From positions 62,001-126,000 of the forward strand of contig NZ_BBOM01000013.1 of the NCBI RefSeq assembly GCF_000974485.1: a stretch of 64,000 bases of DNA. The letters run 5' to 3'. The notes under the pieces are model-generated. The model saw only the letters and a program-made list of their open reading frames with translations. It ran no database searches and was not told where the DNA came from. The position numbers were made by a program, and so were the translations under genes. Shown here in pieces: positions 1 to 8,821 of the stretch (its first letter is position 1; the number at the start of each line of letters is the position of its first letter). This DNA is from Streptomyces sp. NBRC 109706. Its GTDB lineage: Bacteria > Actinomycetota > Actinomycetes > Streptomycetales > Streptomycetaceae.

Positions 1-1560
1 GGAGCCGTCGGCGGCGTCCAGCGCGTAGAGGCTGGGACCGTCCGAGGCCAGCACGACACCGCTGGTGACCGCCATCGACCAGGCGACCTCCCGGGTGCGG
101 AAGCGGCGCCTGCCGGTGGCCACGTCGAGCGCGTGCACCTCAAGGGAGGTGACATAGAGCGCGCCGCCCGCGACCGTGGGCGAGCCCCAGAGGTCGTTGT
201 TCATCCGGAAGCGCCAGGGGCGCCAGCGCGGCGCCGCCTCGCCGGCGTCCCGGGCCATCGGATGGTCGGCCGTCGATCCCGGCTGGTGCATCTGGCCCGG
301 ATGCGCCGTGTTGGGGCTGGGCACGGCGGCCTGCTGGTGGGCCGTGGGCGGCCTCGCCCAGTCCGGGCCCGCCTGCTGCTCGCCGTGCGGCGGCAGCACC
401 GGCGGCGGTTCGGGCACCGACTGGCTCGGGTTGTTGGTCGGCGGCGGGGGCGTGCTGGGCAGCGGGGGCGGCGGCATCGACGGCATCGGCGGCGGCGCCA
501 TCGAGGCGGCCTGCGACGACTGCGGCGGCATCTCGTGCGCCCGGGACGGCGGCACCGGCGAGGGCGGGGGCCGCACAGACGATGGCGGCGGGGACGGCGG
601 GGACGGCGGCGCCTCAGCGCCGGCCCAGCCGCCGCCGGTGTGCTGCCGGGGCGGGCCCGCGCTGTTGGTGCGGCCCCTGCGGGCCTCGATCATGGCCACG
701 GCGCCCGGCGGCAGCCAGGCGGAGGCGCTGCCGCCGTCGTCGCCGGCGGCGAAGAGATAGGGGGCGAGCTGCGCCTGGAGATCGGCGGGGCTGGGCCGGT
801 CCTCCGGCTTGTGCTCCATCAACGACTCGATGAGCGGGAGCAGTTCGTCGGGCAGGCCGGAGAGGTCGGGGCGCTCGCGCAACAGCATGAAGACCGTCTC
901 CACCGGATTGCCGCCGTGGTAGGGCGGATGTCCGGTGGCGGCGAAGACCAGGGTGGAGGCGAGAGAGAAGACATCGCTGGCGCCGTTGACGCTGCGGGAG
1001 TCCCTGGCCTGCTCGGGGGACATGTAGGCGGGGGTGCCGACCGCGACGTTGGTCATGGTGAGCCGGGTGTTGGAGACGCCGGACGCGATGCCGAAGTCGA
1101 TCACCCGGGGGCCGTCCTCGACGACCAGCACGTTGGAGGGCTTGAGATCGCGGTGGACCAGGCCGGCGCCGTGGATCGACTGGAGCGCCTCGGCGATGCC
1201 GGCGGCCAGCCAGCGCACCGCCTGGGCGGGCAGCGGCCCGCACTCGCTGACGATCTCCTCCAGGGACGGGGCCGGCACATAGGCGGTGGCCAGCCAGGGC
1301 ACGGCGGCACGGGGGTCGGCGTCCACCACGGCGGCGGTGTAGAAGCCGCTGACCGCGCGGGCCGCCTCCACCTCCCTGGTGAACCGCACCCGGAACAGCT
1401 GGTCCTCGGCGAGCTCGCTGCGCACGGTCTTGATCGCGACCCGCCGGCCCGAGGCCGAACGGGCCAGATACACCAACCCCATGCCGCCGGCGCCCAGCCG
1501 TCCGAGCACCTCGAACGGCCCGATCCGCCGGGGATCGTGCTGCGTCAGCTGCCCCACCAT
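1..1560 (-). CDS. Serine/threonine protein kinase with C-terminal PQQ-type beta-propeller (partial, runs off left edge)
   Basis: Hanks-type kinase read on the minus strand from ATG 1560. The C-terminus lies beyond base 1, so about 520 residues are visible. Seen: glycine loop GRLGAGGMG near residues 20-28, ATP-anchoring Lys in VAIK near 44, catalytic HRDLKPSN with Asp138, DFG Asp155, and the activation segment GTPAYMSPEQ. After about residue 270 comes a long Pro/Gln/Ser-rich linker, then a segment with PTVAGGALYV and LYALDAADG that matches PQQ/WD-like propeller repeats. In this architecture the propeller usually acts as a sensor. No transmembrane helix is obvious in the visible part, so location is undecided. 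The gene is divergent from the TetR gene at 1816. Substrates are unknown; the proline-rich membrane protein at 8822-10354 carries Thr-rich motifs of the kind such kinases phosphorylate (inference). Confidence 0.9.
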   Translation of the reverse strand, partial: MVGQLTQHDPRRIGPFEVLGRLGAGGMGLVYLARSASGRRVAIKTVRSELAEDQLFRVRFTREVEAARAVSGFYTAAVVDADPRAAVPWLATAYVPAPSLEEIVSECGPLPAQAVRWLAAGIAEALQSIHGAGLVHRDLKPSNVLVVEDGPRVIDFGIASGVSNTRLTMTNVAVGTPAYMSPEQARDSRSVNGASDVFSLASTLVFAATGHPPYHGGNPVETVFMLLRERPDLSGLPDELLPLIESLMEHKPEDRPSPADLQAQLAPYLFAAGDDGGSASAWLPPGAVAMIEARRGRTNSAGPPRQHTGGGWAGAEAPPSPPSPPPSSVRPPPSPVPPSRAHEMPPQSSQAASMAPPPMPSMPPPPLPSTPPPPTNNPSQSVPEPPPVLPPHGEQQAGPDWARPPTAHQQAAVPSPNTAHPGQMHQPGSTADHPMARDAGEAAPRWRPWRFRMNNDLWGSPTVAGGALYVTSLEVHALDVATGRRRFRTREVAWSMAVTSGVVLASDGPSLYALDAADGS

Positions 1561-1815
1561 GTGCTTGCCACCTCCCCGTCTGGGCACTTGCCTCATCCAG
1601 CCCCCCAGGCAGCATCTCATTGACGCCTGACAGGAGCGGGCTTCCGAGACGATTCTTCCCCCCGGGACTGACAGAGACGAACGCGGGGGCCGAATCTTTC
1701 GGGATGTGCGGCATCCCTCGCGCCGGCCCCGGGACCACCCCCCGACCAACGGGCCCATTCCCCATTCGGATGCGATCAAATCGCGCCTAGATCGCGCGTC
1801 GATAAGCTGACTGGC

Positions 1816-2463
1816 ATGACAGGAAAGGTAACGACCGTCGACGGCAGGGTAGCCGGCCGACGCGGTCAGGCGACGCGGCAGAAGCTCCTCGACTGCCTGG
1901 GAAAAATGCTCAGCAGCTCCCCCTACCGAGACGTCAAGGTCATTGACGTAGCTCGCAAAGCGGGCACCTCACCGGCCACTTTCTACCAGTATTTCCCGGA
2001 TGTCGAGGCCGCCGTCCTGGAGATCGCCGAGGACACGGTGCGCGACAGCGCGGCCCTCTCGGAGTTGGTCGCCGGCCGGTCGTGGACCGGCAAGGCCGGC
2101 AAGGAGACGGCCGACAAGCTCGTCGACGGCCTCCTCGGCTTCTGGCGCAAACATGACGCTATCCTCCGGGTGATCGACCTCGGCGCGGCCGAGGGAGATC
2201 GCCGGTTTGTCCGGATCAGAACCCGGGTGCAGGGCGCCGTGGTGAAGCCGTTGACCGAATCGATCGAGAGCCAACTCGGCCGGGGCCGGGCCAAGCCCCC
2301 CGCCTCGCCGGCGGCGCTCGCCGGTTCGCTGGTGACGATGCTGGCCGCGGTGTCGGCCCAGCCCAAGAGCCTGCAGGCACTGGGCGCCAAACAGTCCGAA
2401 CTCAAGCCGGCGCTCTCCCTGTTGGTGTATCTGGGCGTCACCGGCCGCAAGCCCGCGAAGTAA
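1816..2463 (+). CDS. TetR/AcrR family transcriptional regulator
   Basis: 215 residues. The N-terminal helix-turn-helix spans about residues 18-64 (RRGQATRQKLLDCL to SPATFYQYFPD), with the typical YF motif closing the DNA-binding domain. The C-terminal ligand domain is all-helical and not assignable to a known ligand. The ATG at 1816 has no clear Shine-Dalgarno; a TAAGCT hexamer sits 7 bp before it, so a leaderless transcript is possible. It is divergent from the kinase and followed, after a 32-bp perfect hairpin, by a flavin monooxygenase on the same strand that may be its target (inference). Confidence 0.88.
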   Translation: MTGKVTTVDGRVAGRRGQATRQKLLDCLGKMLSSSPYRDVKVIDVARKAGTSPATFYQYFPDVEAAVLEIAEDTVRDSAALSELVAGRSWTGKAGKETADKLVDGLLGFWRKHDAILRVIDLGAAEGDRRFVRIRTRVQGAVVKPLTESIESQLGRGRAKPPASPAALAGSLVTMLAAVSAQPKSLQALGAKQSELKPALSLLVYLGVTGRKPAK

Positions 2464-2550
2464 GGGGACGGGCGCTGCCGCCCGGCCCCTGTCTCCGGGA
2501 CGGCGCGTCCCGCCGATGTGATGCGCCGGCGCATCCCCGCCGGCGCGCGA

Positions 2551-2582
2551 CTGCCCACCCCAGCCCCTGCTGGGGTGGGCAG
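2551..2582 (+). terminator. Perfect 14-bp inverted repeat between the TetR gene and the monooxygenase
   Basis: CTGCCCACCCCAGC at 2551-2564, a 4-nt loop, and its exact complement at 2569-2582. There is no T-run. It lies 87 bp after the TetR stop and ends 10 bp before the likely monooxygenase start (ATG 2593). It could be a terminator of the regulator gene or an operator/leader hairpin of the next gene; the sequence alone does not decide. Confidence 0.6.
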
Positions 2583-2592
2583 TTGGCTGCGT

Positions 2593-3789
2593 ATGCTCCT
2601 GCCCATGCCGAATCCGCCCGTACCGCCGGACTCCACCGCCCCCGTGCATGTGATCGGCGCGGGGCCCGGCGGCCTCGCAGTCGCCGCTGCGCTCGCCCAA
2701 CGGGGCATCCGTTCCGTGGTGGTGGAGAAGTCCCCCGATGTGGGCGCCAGTTGGCGCGGCCACTACGAGGGGTTGCGCCTGCACACCACCCGGCGCTGGT
2801 CCGCGCTCCCCGGGCTCTCCATACCCAGGTCCGCCGGACGCTGGGTGTCCAGGGGCGATTTCGTCCGTTATCTGGAGGAGTACGCCCGCCATCACCGGCT
2901 CGATCTGGCGGCCGGCGTCGAGGTGTTCCGGATGGAGCGCGCCGAGGGCGAGGACGGCTGGCTGCTGACGGCGACCGGCGGGCGCAGGTTGCGCGCCTCG
3001 GCCGTCGTGGTGGCCACCGGCTTCAACCACACGCCCAGACTGCCCGACTGGCCGGGCGCGGACGGCTTCGACGGCGAGTTGCTGCACGCCCGCTCCTACC
3101 GCGAGCCCTCGCCCTACGCCGGCCGCGACGTGCTGGTCGTCGGCGTCGGCAACACCGGCGCCGAGATAGCCGCCGAACTGTCCGGGTCGGGCACCGGCCG
3201 GGTCTGGCTCTCGGTGCGCACCCCACCGCACATCCTGCGCCGGGCCACCCTCGGCTGGCCGTCCCAGGCCAACGCGATCCTCTGCCGCCGGCTGCCCGTC
3301 GGCCTGGTGGACCGCGCCGCCCGGCCGCTGGCGCGGCTGCTGCCCGATCTGAGCGCCCAGGGGCTGCCGCGCCCCGAGGTCGGCCTGTACTCAAGGGTGT
3401 TGGAGGGCGCGATCCCGGTGCTGGACCGGGGTCTGGTCCGCGCGGTGAAGCGGCGCCGGGTGCTGCCGGTGGCCGCCGTCGAGTCCTTCGACGGGCCCCG
3501 GGTGCTGCTGGCCGACGGAACGAGCCTGACCCCCGATGTGGTGATCGCCGCCACCGGCTACCGGCGCGGCCTTGAGCCGCTGGTCGGCCATCTGGGCCTG
3601 CTGGACGGCGAGGGGCGGCCGCTGGTGCACGGGCGGGAGACCCATCCGGCCGCCCCCGACCTCTACTTCACCGGCTACAGCAATCCGATCAGCGGCACCC
3701 TGCGCGAACTCGGCCGGGACGCGCCACGCATCGCCGGCGCCATCGCCTCGGCCGCCGCCGACCGGCGGGGCACCGCCCGCCGCCGCTGA
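2593..3789 (+). CDS. Flavin-containing (Baeyer-Villiger/N-oxide type) monooxygenase
   Basis: About 398 residues from ATG 2593; in-frame ATGs at 2518 and 2605 also exist, but 2518 would place the leader hairpin inside the coding sequence. The FAD-binding Rossmann motif GAGPGG is at residues 22-27, the NADPH-binding GVGNTGAE lies mid-protein, and the family signature FxGxxxHxxxY is seen as FDGELLHARSY between them. ATG near VIAATGYRRG is the second FAD-contact motif. Such enzymes insert oxygen into ketones, amines or sulfides using NADPH and O2. The substrate cannot be read from the sequence. It may be controlled by the upstream TetR regulator. Confidence 0.86.
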   Translation: MLLPMPNPPVPPDSTAPVHVIGAGPGGLAVAAALAQRGIRSVVVEKSPDVGASWRGHYEGLRLHTTRRWSALPGLSIPRSAGRWVSRGDFVRYLEEYARHHRLDLAAGVEVFRMERAEGEDGWLLTATGGRRLRASAVVVATGFNHTPRLPDWPGADGFDGELLHARSYREPSPYAGRDVLVVGVGNTGAEIAAELSGSGTGRVWLSVRTPPHILRRATLGWPSQANAILCRRLPVGLVDRAARPLARLLPDLSAQGLPRPEVGLYSRVLEGAIPVLDRGLVRAVKRRRVLPVAAVESFDGPRVLLADGTSLTPDVVIAATGYRRGLEPLVGHLGLLDGEGRPLVHGRETHPAAPDLYFTGYSNPISGTLRELGRDAPRIAGAIASAAADRRGTARRR

Positions 3790-3972
3790 CGCGGGGTTCC
3801 CCTCCCCGGTGAGAGGGAGGGGCCCCACACCGGGTGATCCGCACTCGCCGAGGGCTCCGACCGTTCCCGACCGGCCTCGACGTCCCCTCGCAACGCATCA
3901 CCCCGCCCCGTTCGAGCCGGCCTCCACGGCCGAACGGAACCCTTCACAGGGTCATCAAGCCAATACAGGACG

Positions 3973-4464
3973 TCAATAGCTGGCCGGAACCTTGCGGCCC
4001 TCGGGGGAGACCTCGTCCGGGGGTTGCCCCGGGGGCGAGCAGTCCAACTCGCACCAGACGCGCTTCCCCTCCCCCTCCCACTGCCAGCCCCAGCGGTCGG
4101 CCAGCACCTCGACCAGCTCCAGGCCGCGCCCCCCGGTGTCGCAGCGGGTGGCCTGGCGGGGCATCGGCGCCTGGCCGCTGCCGTCCACCACTTCGAGCCG
4201 CACCGGGACCCCGGCGCAGCCGCGCTCGGCCCGCGCGACCTCGGGACGCCGAACCGCCAGCCGCAGCACGGCCGGGCGGCCGGTGTGGACCACGGCGTTG
4301 GTCACCAACTCCGAGACCAACAGCACCAGGGTGTCGCCGGGCGCCGCGTCGGGGCAGGCAGGGCAGGGCCGCCCCCGCCCCAGCTGTGCCCGCACCCAGC
4401 TCCGCGCACGGGCCACCTCCGAGGGCTCGGGGGCCACCTCCAACTGTCTTTCCTGCTCCTGCAC
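3973..4464 (-). CDS. ATP-binding protein, RsbW-like anti-sigma factor kinase
   Basis: 163 residues, one GHKL/HATPase_c domain. The N box is SELVTNAVVHT near residues 50-61, the G1 box is EVVDGSG, and the G2 region is GGRGLELVEVLADRWG. Single-domain proteins of this type in Streptomyces bind sigma factors of the SigB/SigF group or phosphorylate STAS antagonists. A Cys pair (CPAC) near residue 35 is an uncommon extra. The STAS gene lies 304 bp upstream on the same strand, which makes a partner-switching pair plausible. Start ATG 4464 follows the usual N-terminus length. Confidence 0.85.
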   Translation of the reverse strand: MQEQERQLEVAPEPSEVARARSWVRAQLGRGRPCPACPDAAPGDTLVLLVSELVTNAVVHTGRPAVLRLAVRRPEVARAERGCAGVPVRLEVVDGSGQAPMPRQATRCDTGGRGLELVEVLADRWGWQWEGEGKRVWCELDCSPPGQPPDEVSPEGRKVPASY

Positions 4465-4768
4465 CGTTCACACCATCCGAACCGCCGGACAAAACACCTC
4501 ACACCGAGGCACAACCCCAGCTCAGGACAGCATGATTGACGGGCGAGTCGGACAACAAGCGCTTCAGGAATAATCCGGCGCAAAGGAGTAAGCCGGCGGG
4601 GGACTGTACGAGCTCTGAAACGTTCGCTCGAACAGGAGTAAGGCAAGGCTCACGAGAGCCAGTTCACAGCGACGCACTGTGGTGGAGAACGGCGCGCGCC
4701 AACATGAGGGGGCGCACAACCGGCGCGCGAAGGCCCGGACGCACCGGGTTCGCGAGGGGGAGAAACGG
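4465..4768. other. Gene-free 304-bp interval between the STAS and anti-sigma ATPase genes
   Basis: No ORF with normal codon bias. It must hold the minus-strand promoter of the ATPase gene if that gene is not co-transcribed with the STAS gene. A short inverted repeat GTTCG-CT-CGAAC is centred near 4627. A sequence at 4639-4657 resembles a degenerate iron box but is too poor to call. I see nothing else. Confidence 0.5.
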
Positions 4769-5146
4769 CTACGCGGAGAGCGGGGCGTTGGCGTCGCCGA
4801 CGGCGGACGCCAGATCGGGGTGGCAGTCGAAGAGCCGGCGCACGCCCAGCGCGGCCAGCACGCGGTTCACATGGGAGCCGTCCTCCGCGCCCCTGGCCGG
4901 CAGGATCAGCCGCAGCTCACCGGCGCAGGAGCGCATCAGCCGCCGCGCCCCGACCAGCACGCCCACCCCGCTGGAGTCGCAGAAAAGGACCTCGGACAGA
5001 TCGAGCACCAAACGTCTTTGACCGTCGGCCACCGCGTCGTGCACCCGTTGGCGCACGGTCGGCGACGTCGCCAGATCCAGCTCGCCGACGACGCGCAGCA
5101 CGGTCCACTCCCCCCACTGCTCCGCCCGCACCCGTAGCGCCGTCAT
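4769..5146 (-). CDS. STAS-domain anti-sigma factor antagonist
   Basis: 125 residues, whole length a single STAS domain. The phosphorylation-site motif DSSG is at residues 57-60 (Ser58 as the likely phosphoacceptor), preceded by the LVLDLSEVLFC strand. SpoIIAA/RsbV-type proteins bind the ATPase anti-sigma factor when unphosphorylated and free the sigma factor. The natural partner here is the ATPase at 3973-4464 (inference from adjacency). It is divergent from the sigma factor gene at 5437, with 290 bp between them. Confidence 0.9.
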   Translation of the reverse strand: MTALRVRAEQWGEWTVLRVVGELDLATSPTVRQRVHDAVADGQRRLVLDLSEVLFCDSSGVGVLVGARRLMRSCAGELRLILPARGAEDGSHVNRVLAALGVRRLFDCHPDLASAVGDANAPLSA

Positions 5147-5436
5147 CGTGCGTCCTTCCTCGCTCGCCCACCGGTCTTCAACGAATCTCCTCTACGCGAC
5201 CTGCCCACTTTCCCCTGCGGCACGCGTCACAACTCGGCCGCGAGCCGTACCACCACCCGTCTTCCGGCCCAATCCCGGCCACCCGTCGCCGGCCGGCGGC
5301 GGCGCGAAGGCCGGCGTTCCCCGGCGAGCCGGGGAAAGGTCAACTCGTGGGGGCGCGCGGGGAGCGCACCGCACACTACATTTGACGTGCCTACGGGGCC
5401 GGAGGTTGTCGTCAGGCGGACGGGAATGGGGGCCGA

Positions 5437-6000
5437 ATGGCGCACGAGACGCCGCCACACTGGGACCGGAACATGCGCGAACGGCTCCGTCGCGGGGAGG
5501 CGGCCGCGCTGGCCGAGCTGTACGACCGCTTCGCCTCCCTCGCCTACGGGATGGCGCGGCGGGTGCTGGACGACGACGAGGCCGCCGGTCGGGTCACCCG
5601 CGAGGTGTTCGGCGCCATCTGGGAGTCGCCCGACGACTTCGACCCCAGGCAGGGCACCATGCGGGCCTGGATCGCCGGTCTGGCGCACCGGATCGCCGTC
5701 GCCAGGCTGCGCGACGGCGCCACGGGGCCGGCCGTCTCGGCGCAGGTCAGGGCCGCCTCCACGGCCGCGCGGGCGGACTACATCGTCACCGCGATGCCGG
5801 CGCCGCTGCGGGCCGCCCTGGAGCTGACCAGGTTCCAGCGGCAGGACTACCGGCAGATGGCCGAGCGTCTGGGGATCAGCGAGGACGAGGCCAGACGCCG
5901 GCTGCGGCTCGGGCTCCAACTGCTGTCCTCCGCCGCGCAGTACAGCTCGGACGCGGTGCCGGGCGCCGCCTCGTCCGAGCTGCGGCGGGAGGCCGGGTGA
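5437..6000 (+). CDS. RNA polymerase sigma factor, sigma-70/ECF family
   Basis: 187 residues. The region-2-like segment (ALAELYDRFASLAYGMARRVL to VFGAIWESPDDFDPRQGTMRAWI) spans about residues 20-80, and the region-4-like helix-turn-helix (FQRQDYRQMAERLGISEDEARRRLRLGL) about 130-160. ATG 5437 has a purine-rich GGGGGCCGA upstream. Its stop overlaps the next gene as GTGA, so the zinc-finger protein that follows is translationally coupled and is the likely cognate anti-sigma factor. Confidence 0.88.
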   Translation: MAHETPPHWDRNMRERLRRGEAAALAELYDRFASLAYGMARRVLDDDEAAGRVTREVFGAIWESPDDFDPRQGTMRAWIAGLAHRIAVARLRDGATGPAVSAQVRAASTAARADYIVTAMPAPLRAALELTRFQRQDYRQMAERLGISEDEARRRLRLGLQLLSSAAQYSSDAVPGAASSELRREAG

Positions 6001-7352
6001 ACGGCGCACGCCCCGGCGGTCCCGATCCGGAACGCGCCGGCGCGCGCGACGGCGTGAGCGCCATGGACGCGGTGTCCCGGGTGCCCGAACCGCGTCGTGG
6101 CACGGCCACGCCGAGGGACCGGCTGACCAGCCGGTTCGGCGACGACGAACGGGCCGAGGAGCCCGAGGACCCCCCGGACACCGTGCGGGACGAGCTGCCG
6201 GGCCGCCATCAGGAGGTGCTGGCCCTGCTGGGCGCCTGGGCCCTGTCCGCCTGCTCGGACGAGGAGGTGGCACGCGTCGAAGCGCACCTCGGGCGCTGCG
6301 CCGGATGCGCCGACGAGGGGATACGGCTGCGCGACGCCGCGATGCTGCTCGAACCGCGCGGCAGCCTCGATCTGGACCCCGAGCTGCGGGCCGACGTGTT
6401 GGACGACTGCCTGGCCCGCCGCCCGGCGCGGCTGCCCGTGCCCACCTGGGCCGCGCCGCTGGACGCGGAGGCCGCCAGACTGGACGCACTGCTGCACGAC
6501 ATGGCGGAGGACGAGTGGCCGACGACCGTCCGGCTGCGCTGGTTCGCCGACGACGCCGAGCTGGACCGGACCACCACCGTCTCCGGGGTGCTGGGCCATC
6601 TGCTGGCCGTGGACGGGCTGTTGGCGCGGACCATGGGGCTGCGCGATCCGCTCGCCGACCAGCCGGGGCTGACCGATCCGGACGATCCGGTGGCCCGCAC
6701 GCTGGCCGGTTGGGCGGCCGACGAGCGGGGGACGGCCCGGCCGACGGCCGCCTGGCAGTCCTGGCGGGCGCAGACCAGGGCACTGGTCTGGGCCGCGTCC
6801 CGCACCGGCGGGCGCATGGGCGAGCGCCGGGTGCCCAGGTCCGGCTACGGCCCGAGCCATCTTCCCGCCGAGGGCGGCGCGCTCTCGCTCTCCGACCTCT
6901 ATCTGGACCGGGCGTTCGCCTGCTGGGTGCACGCCGGCGATATCGCCGAGGCGGTGGAGTATCCCTACGGGCCGCCGCTGGCCCCCCACCTGCGGCTGCT
7001 GGTCGATCTGGCCGCGCGACGGCTGCCGCACAGCATCGCCGGCCGGCGCCGGGCCGGTCTGGCCCGTTCCCCCGCGCGGCTGACCACGGCCGGCTCGCCC
7101 GGGCGCACGCTGCATCTGGAGATCGAGGGCGAGGGCGGTGGCGACTGGTACATCCCGCTGGACTCGCCGGTGGCCGGCGTCAGCCGCACCGCCGCCCGCG
7201 CCTCGGTGGCCCATATCGCCCTGGACGACGTGGTGTTCTGCCAGTTGGCGGCCGGCCGGGTCACCCCGGACGACGCCGCGTCCGGCATCGAGGGCGATCC
7301 GGACATCGTCCACGACGTGCTGGCGGCGACGGCCGCGATGTCCCGACTGTAG
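5997..7352 (+). CDS. Zinc-finger anti-sigma-like protein fused to a mycothiol-dependent maleylpyruvate isomerase-type (MDMPI) domain
   Basis: 451 residues from GTG 5997, which overlaps the sigma factor stop by GTGA. The N-terminal half has the HxxxCxxC motif of zf-HC2 anti-sigma factors (His97, Cys101, Cys104). The C-terminal half (from about residue 150; LDALLHDMAEDEWP, VSGVLGHLLAVDGLLA, CWVHAGDIAEAV) matches the DinB-like MDMPI N-domain fold. Only the zinc-finger half has a clear link to sigma control. The MDMPI fold often binds metal and mycothiol, so a thiol/redox-sensing role is an inference. No transmembrane helix is seen, so it is probably soluble. Confidence 0.85.
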   Translation: MNGARPGGPDPERAGARDGVSAMDAVSRVPEPRRGTATPRDRLTSRFGDDERAEEPEDPPDTVRDELPGRHQEVLALLGAWALSACSDEEVARVEAHLGRCAGCADEGIRLRDAAMLLEPRGSLDLDPELRADVLDDCLARRPARLPVPTWAAPLDAEAARLDALLHDMAEDEWPTTVRLRWFADDAELDRTTTVSGVLGHLLAVDGLLARTMGLRDPLADQPGLTDPDDPVARTLAGWAADERGTARPTAAWQSWRAQTRALVWAASRTGGRMGERRVPRSGYGPSHLPAEGGALSLSDLYLDRAFACWVHAGDIAEAVEYPYGPPLAPHLRLLVDLAARRLPHSIAGRRRAGLARSPARLTTAGSPGRTLHLEIEGEGGGDWYIPLDSPVAGVSRTAARASVAHIALDDVVFCQLAAGRVTPDDAASGIEGDPDIVHDVLAATAAMSRL

Positions 7353-7373
7353 AGCGGCGGGGCCGGCCGGCCG

Positions 7374-8267
7374 TCAGTCGAAGACGACGGTGCGGCGGCC
7401 GTTGAGCAGCACCCGGTGCTCGCTGTGCCAGTGCACCGCCCTGGCCAGCGCCCGGCATTCGACGTCCCGGCCCACCGCGACCAGCTGGCTCGGGGTGAGG
7501 CCGTGCCCGACGCGCTCGACCTCCTGCTCGATGATCGGGCCCTCGTCCAGTTCGGCCGTGACATAGTGCGCGGTCGCGCCGATCAGCTTCACGCCCCTGG
7601 CGTGCGCCTGGTGGTACGGCTTGGCGCCCTTGAAGCTCGGCAGGAACGAGTGGTGGATATTGATCAGCCGGCCGGCCAGCTGCTTGCACAGATCGTCCGA
7701 GATCACCTGCATATAGCGGGCCAGGACGACGAGTTCGACGCCCTCGGAACGCACGATCTCCAGCACCGCCGCCTCCGCCTCCGGCTTGCTGTCCGCCGTC
7801 ACGGGGATGTGGTGGAACGGGATGCCGTAGGAGCCGACCAGCTCCTCGAACGTCGGGTGGTTGGAGACCACGCCGGCGATCTCGATGGGCAGCGCGCCGA
7901 TCCGGGTGCGGAAGAGCAGGTCGTTGAGGCAGTGCCCGAACTTGCTGACCATCAGCAGCACGCGCATCTTCTCGTCGGCGCGGTGCAGCCGCCACTCCAT
8001 CTGGAACGTGTCACCGACGGCGGCGAAGCTGGCCCGCAGCTTGGCCAGGGTGACGGGGGCCTGTCCGGTGAAGTGCACCCGCATGAAGAACAGTCCGGTG
8101 TCGCGGTCGCCGAACTGCTGGCTGTCCTCGATGTTGCAGCCGGTCATGAACAGGTAGCTGGAGACCGCGTGCACGATGCCTGGCTTGTCCGGGCAGGACA
8201 GGGTCAGCACATACTGGTCGCTCTGCCCGTCGCCCCGGGCGGCGCCCCGGTCCGTTGAGGTCGTCAT
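7374..8267 (-). CDS. purU: Formyltetrahydrofolate deformylase
   Basis: 297 residues from ATG 8267 (an in-frame ATG at 8285 is less likely). The N-terminal ACT domain covers about residues 12-95 (LSCPDKPGIVHAVS). The C-terminal formyltransferase domain contains INIHHSFLPSFKGAKPYHQA and GATAHYVTAELDEGPII, which include the conserved Asn/His/Asp catalytic set. It hydrolyses 10-formyl-THF to THF and formate, balancing one-carbon pools and feeding formate to purine synthesis. It converges on the anti-sigma gene with a 21-bp gap and has a G+C-rich palindromic stretch between the stops. Confidence 0.95.
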   Translation of the reverse strand: MTTSTDRGAARGDGQSDQYVLTLSCPDKPGIVHAVSSYLFMTGCNIEDSQQFGDRDTGLFFMRVHFTGQAPVTLAKLRASFAAVGDTFQMEWRLHRADEKMRVLLMVSKFGHCLNDLLFRTRIGALPIEIAGVVSNHPTFEELVGSYGIPFHHIPVTADSKPEAEAAVLEIVRSEGVELVVLARYMQVISDDLCKQLAGRLINIHHSFLPSFKGAKPYHQAHARGVKLIGATAHYVTAELDEGPIIEQEVERVGHGLTPSQLVAVGRDVECRALARAVHWHSEHRVLLNGRRTVVFD

Positions 8268-8300
8268 GGTCGCCAAGCCTGGCACATCCGGCGGGGCGCG

Positions 8301-8747
8301 TCAGACGACGCCGGCGCCGGCGGCCACCTCGTCCAGCGTGCGCGGGGGGACGTTCGGGTCCTCACCGTCGTTGACCGCGAGCAGCTGGTGCGCCTCGCGG
8401 GCCGCCCGCACCGCGTCCGGCCAGCCGGCGTGCCGGAGGTAGTCGGCGACCGGCGCGTCCGCGCCGACCTGGTGCATGATCCGCAGCACCCGCAGCACGG
8501 CGACATCCACCAGCGCGGCCTCGTCGGCGTCCCGGAAGACGGCGCCGACGTACTTCTCGGCCGACCAGTTGTCCAGCCAGGTGTCCTCGACGAGCCGGTA
8601 GACGGCGTCGGTGACATCGCCGTAGCCGGGCAGCCCGGGCAGCCAGCAGGTCTCGTGGAACACCGGGTCGGAGAGCATGTGCAGCGCCGAGCGAACGTTG
8701 GCCCGCCAGCGCCACCAGGGCATGTCGTTGAGCGGCATACCCGCCAT
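8301..8747 (-). CDS. SCO4402-family conserved protein
   Basis: 148 residues from ATG 8747; MPLNDMPWW at 8738 is an alternative start and is the family-typical opening. The N-terminus MPWWRWRANVRSALHMLSDP and the central WLDNWSAEKYVGAVF are recognisable from the Streptomyces SCO4402 family. The function is unknown. It is acidic, soluble and probably helical with no signal peptide. It sits 33 bp upstream of purU on the same strand, so the two may be co-transcribed. Confidence 0.85.
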   Translation of the reverse strand: MAGMPLNDMPWWRWRANVRSALHMLSDPVFHETCWLPGLPGYGDVTDAVYRLVEDTWLDNWSAEKYVGAVFRDADEAALVDVAVLRVLRIMHQVGADAPVADYLRHAGWPDAVRAAREAHQLLAVNDGEDPNVPPRTLDEVAAGAGVV

Positions 8748-8821
8748 GGTGGAGGAACCTCGGGGTCGACGGGAAGACCTTTCCGTACCTTGCACGTCGA
8801 CCGATGCTACGGGTTGACCGT

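Noticed and set aside
133..1623. 496-codon frame opposite the protein kinase
   Set aside because: The minus-strand kinase has all catalytic motifs in frame; the opposite frame has none.
2518..2592. Upstream ATG extension of the monooxygenase
   Set aside because: It would place a perfect 14-bp hairpin in the coding sequence and add residues unlike the family start.
4639..4657. Iron-box-like sequence TAAGGCAAGGCTCACGAGA
   Set aside because: Only 13 of 19 positions agree with the DmdR/IdeR consensus and the right half is not conserved; no iron-related gene is adjacent.
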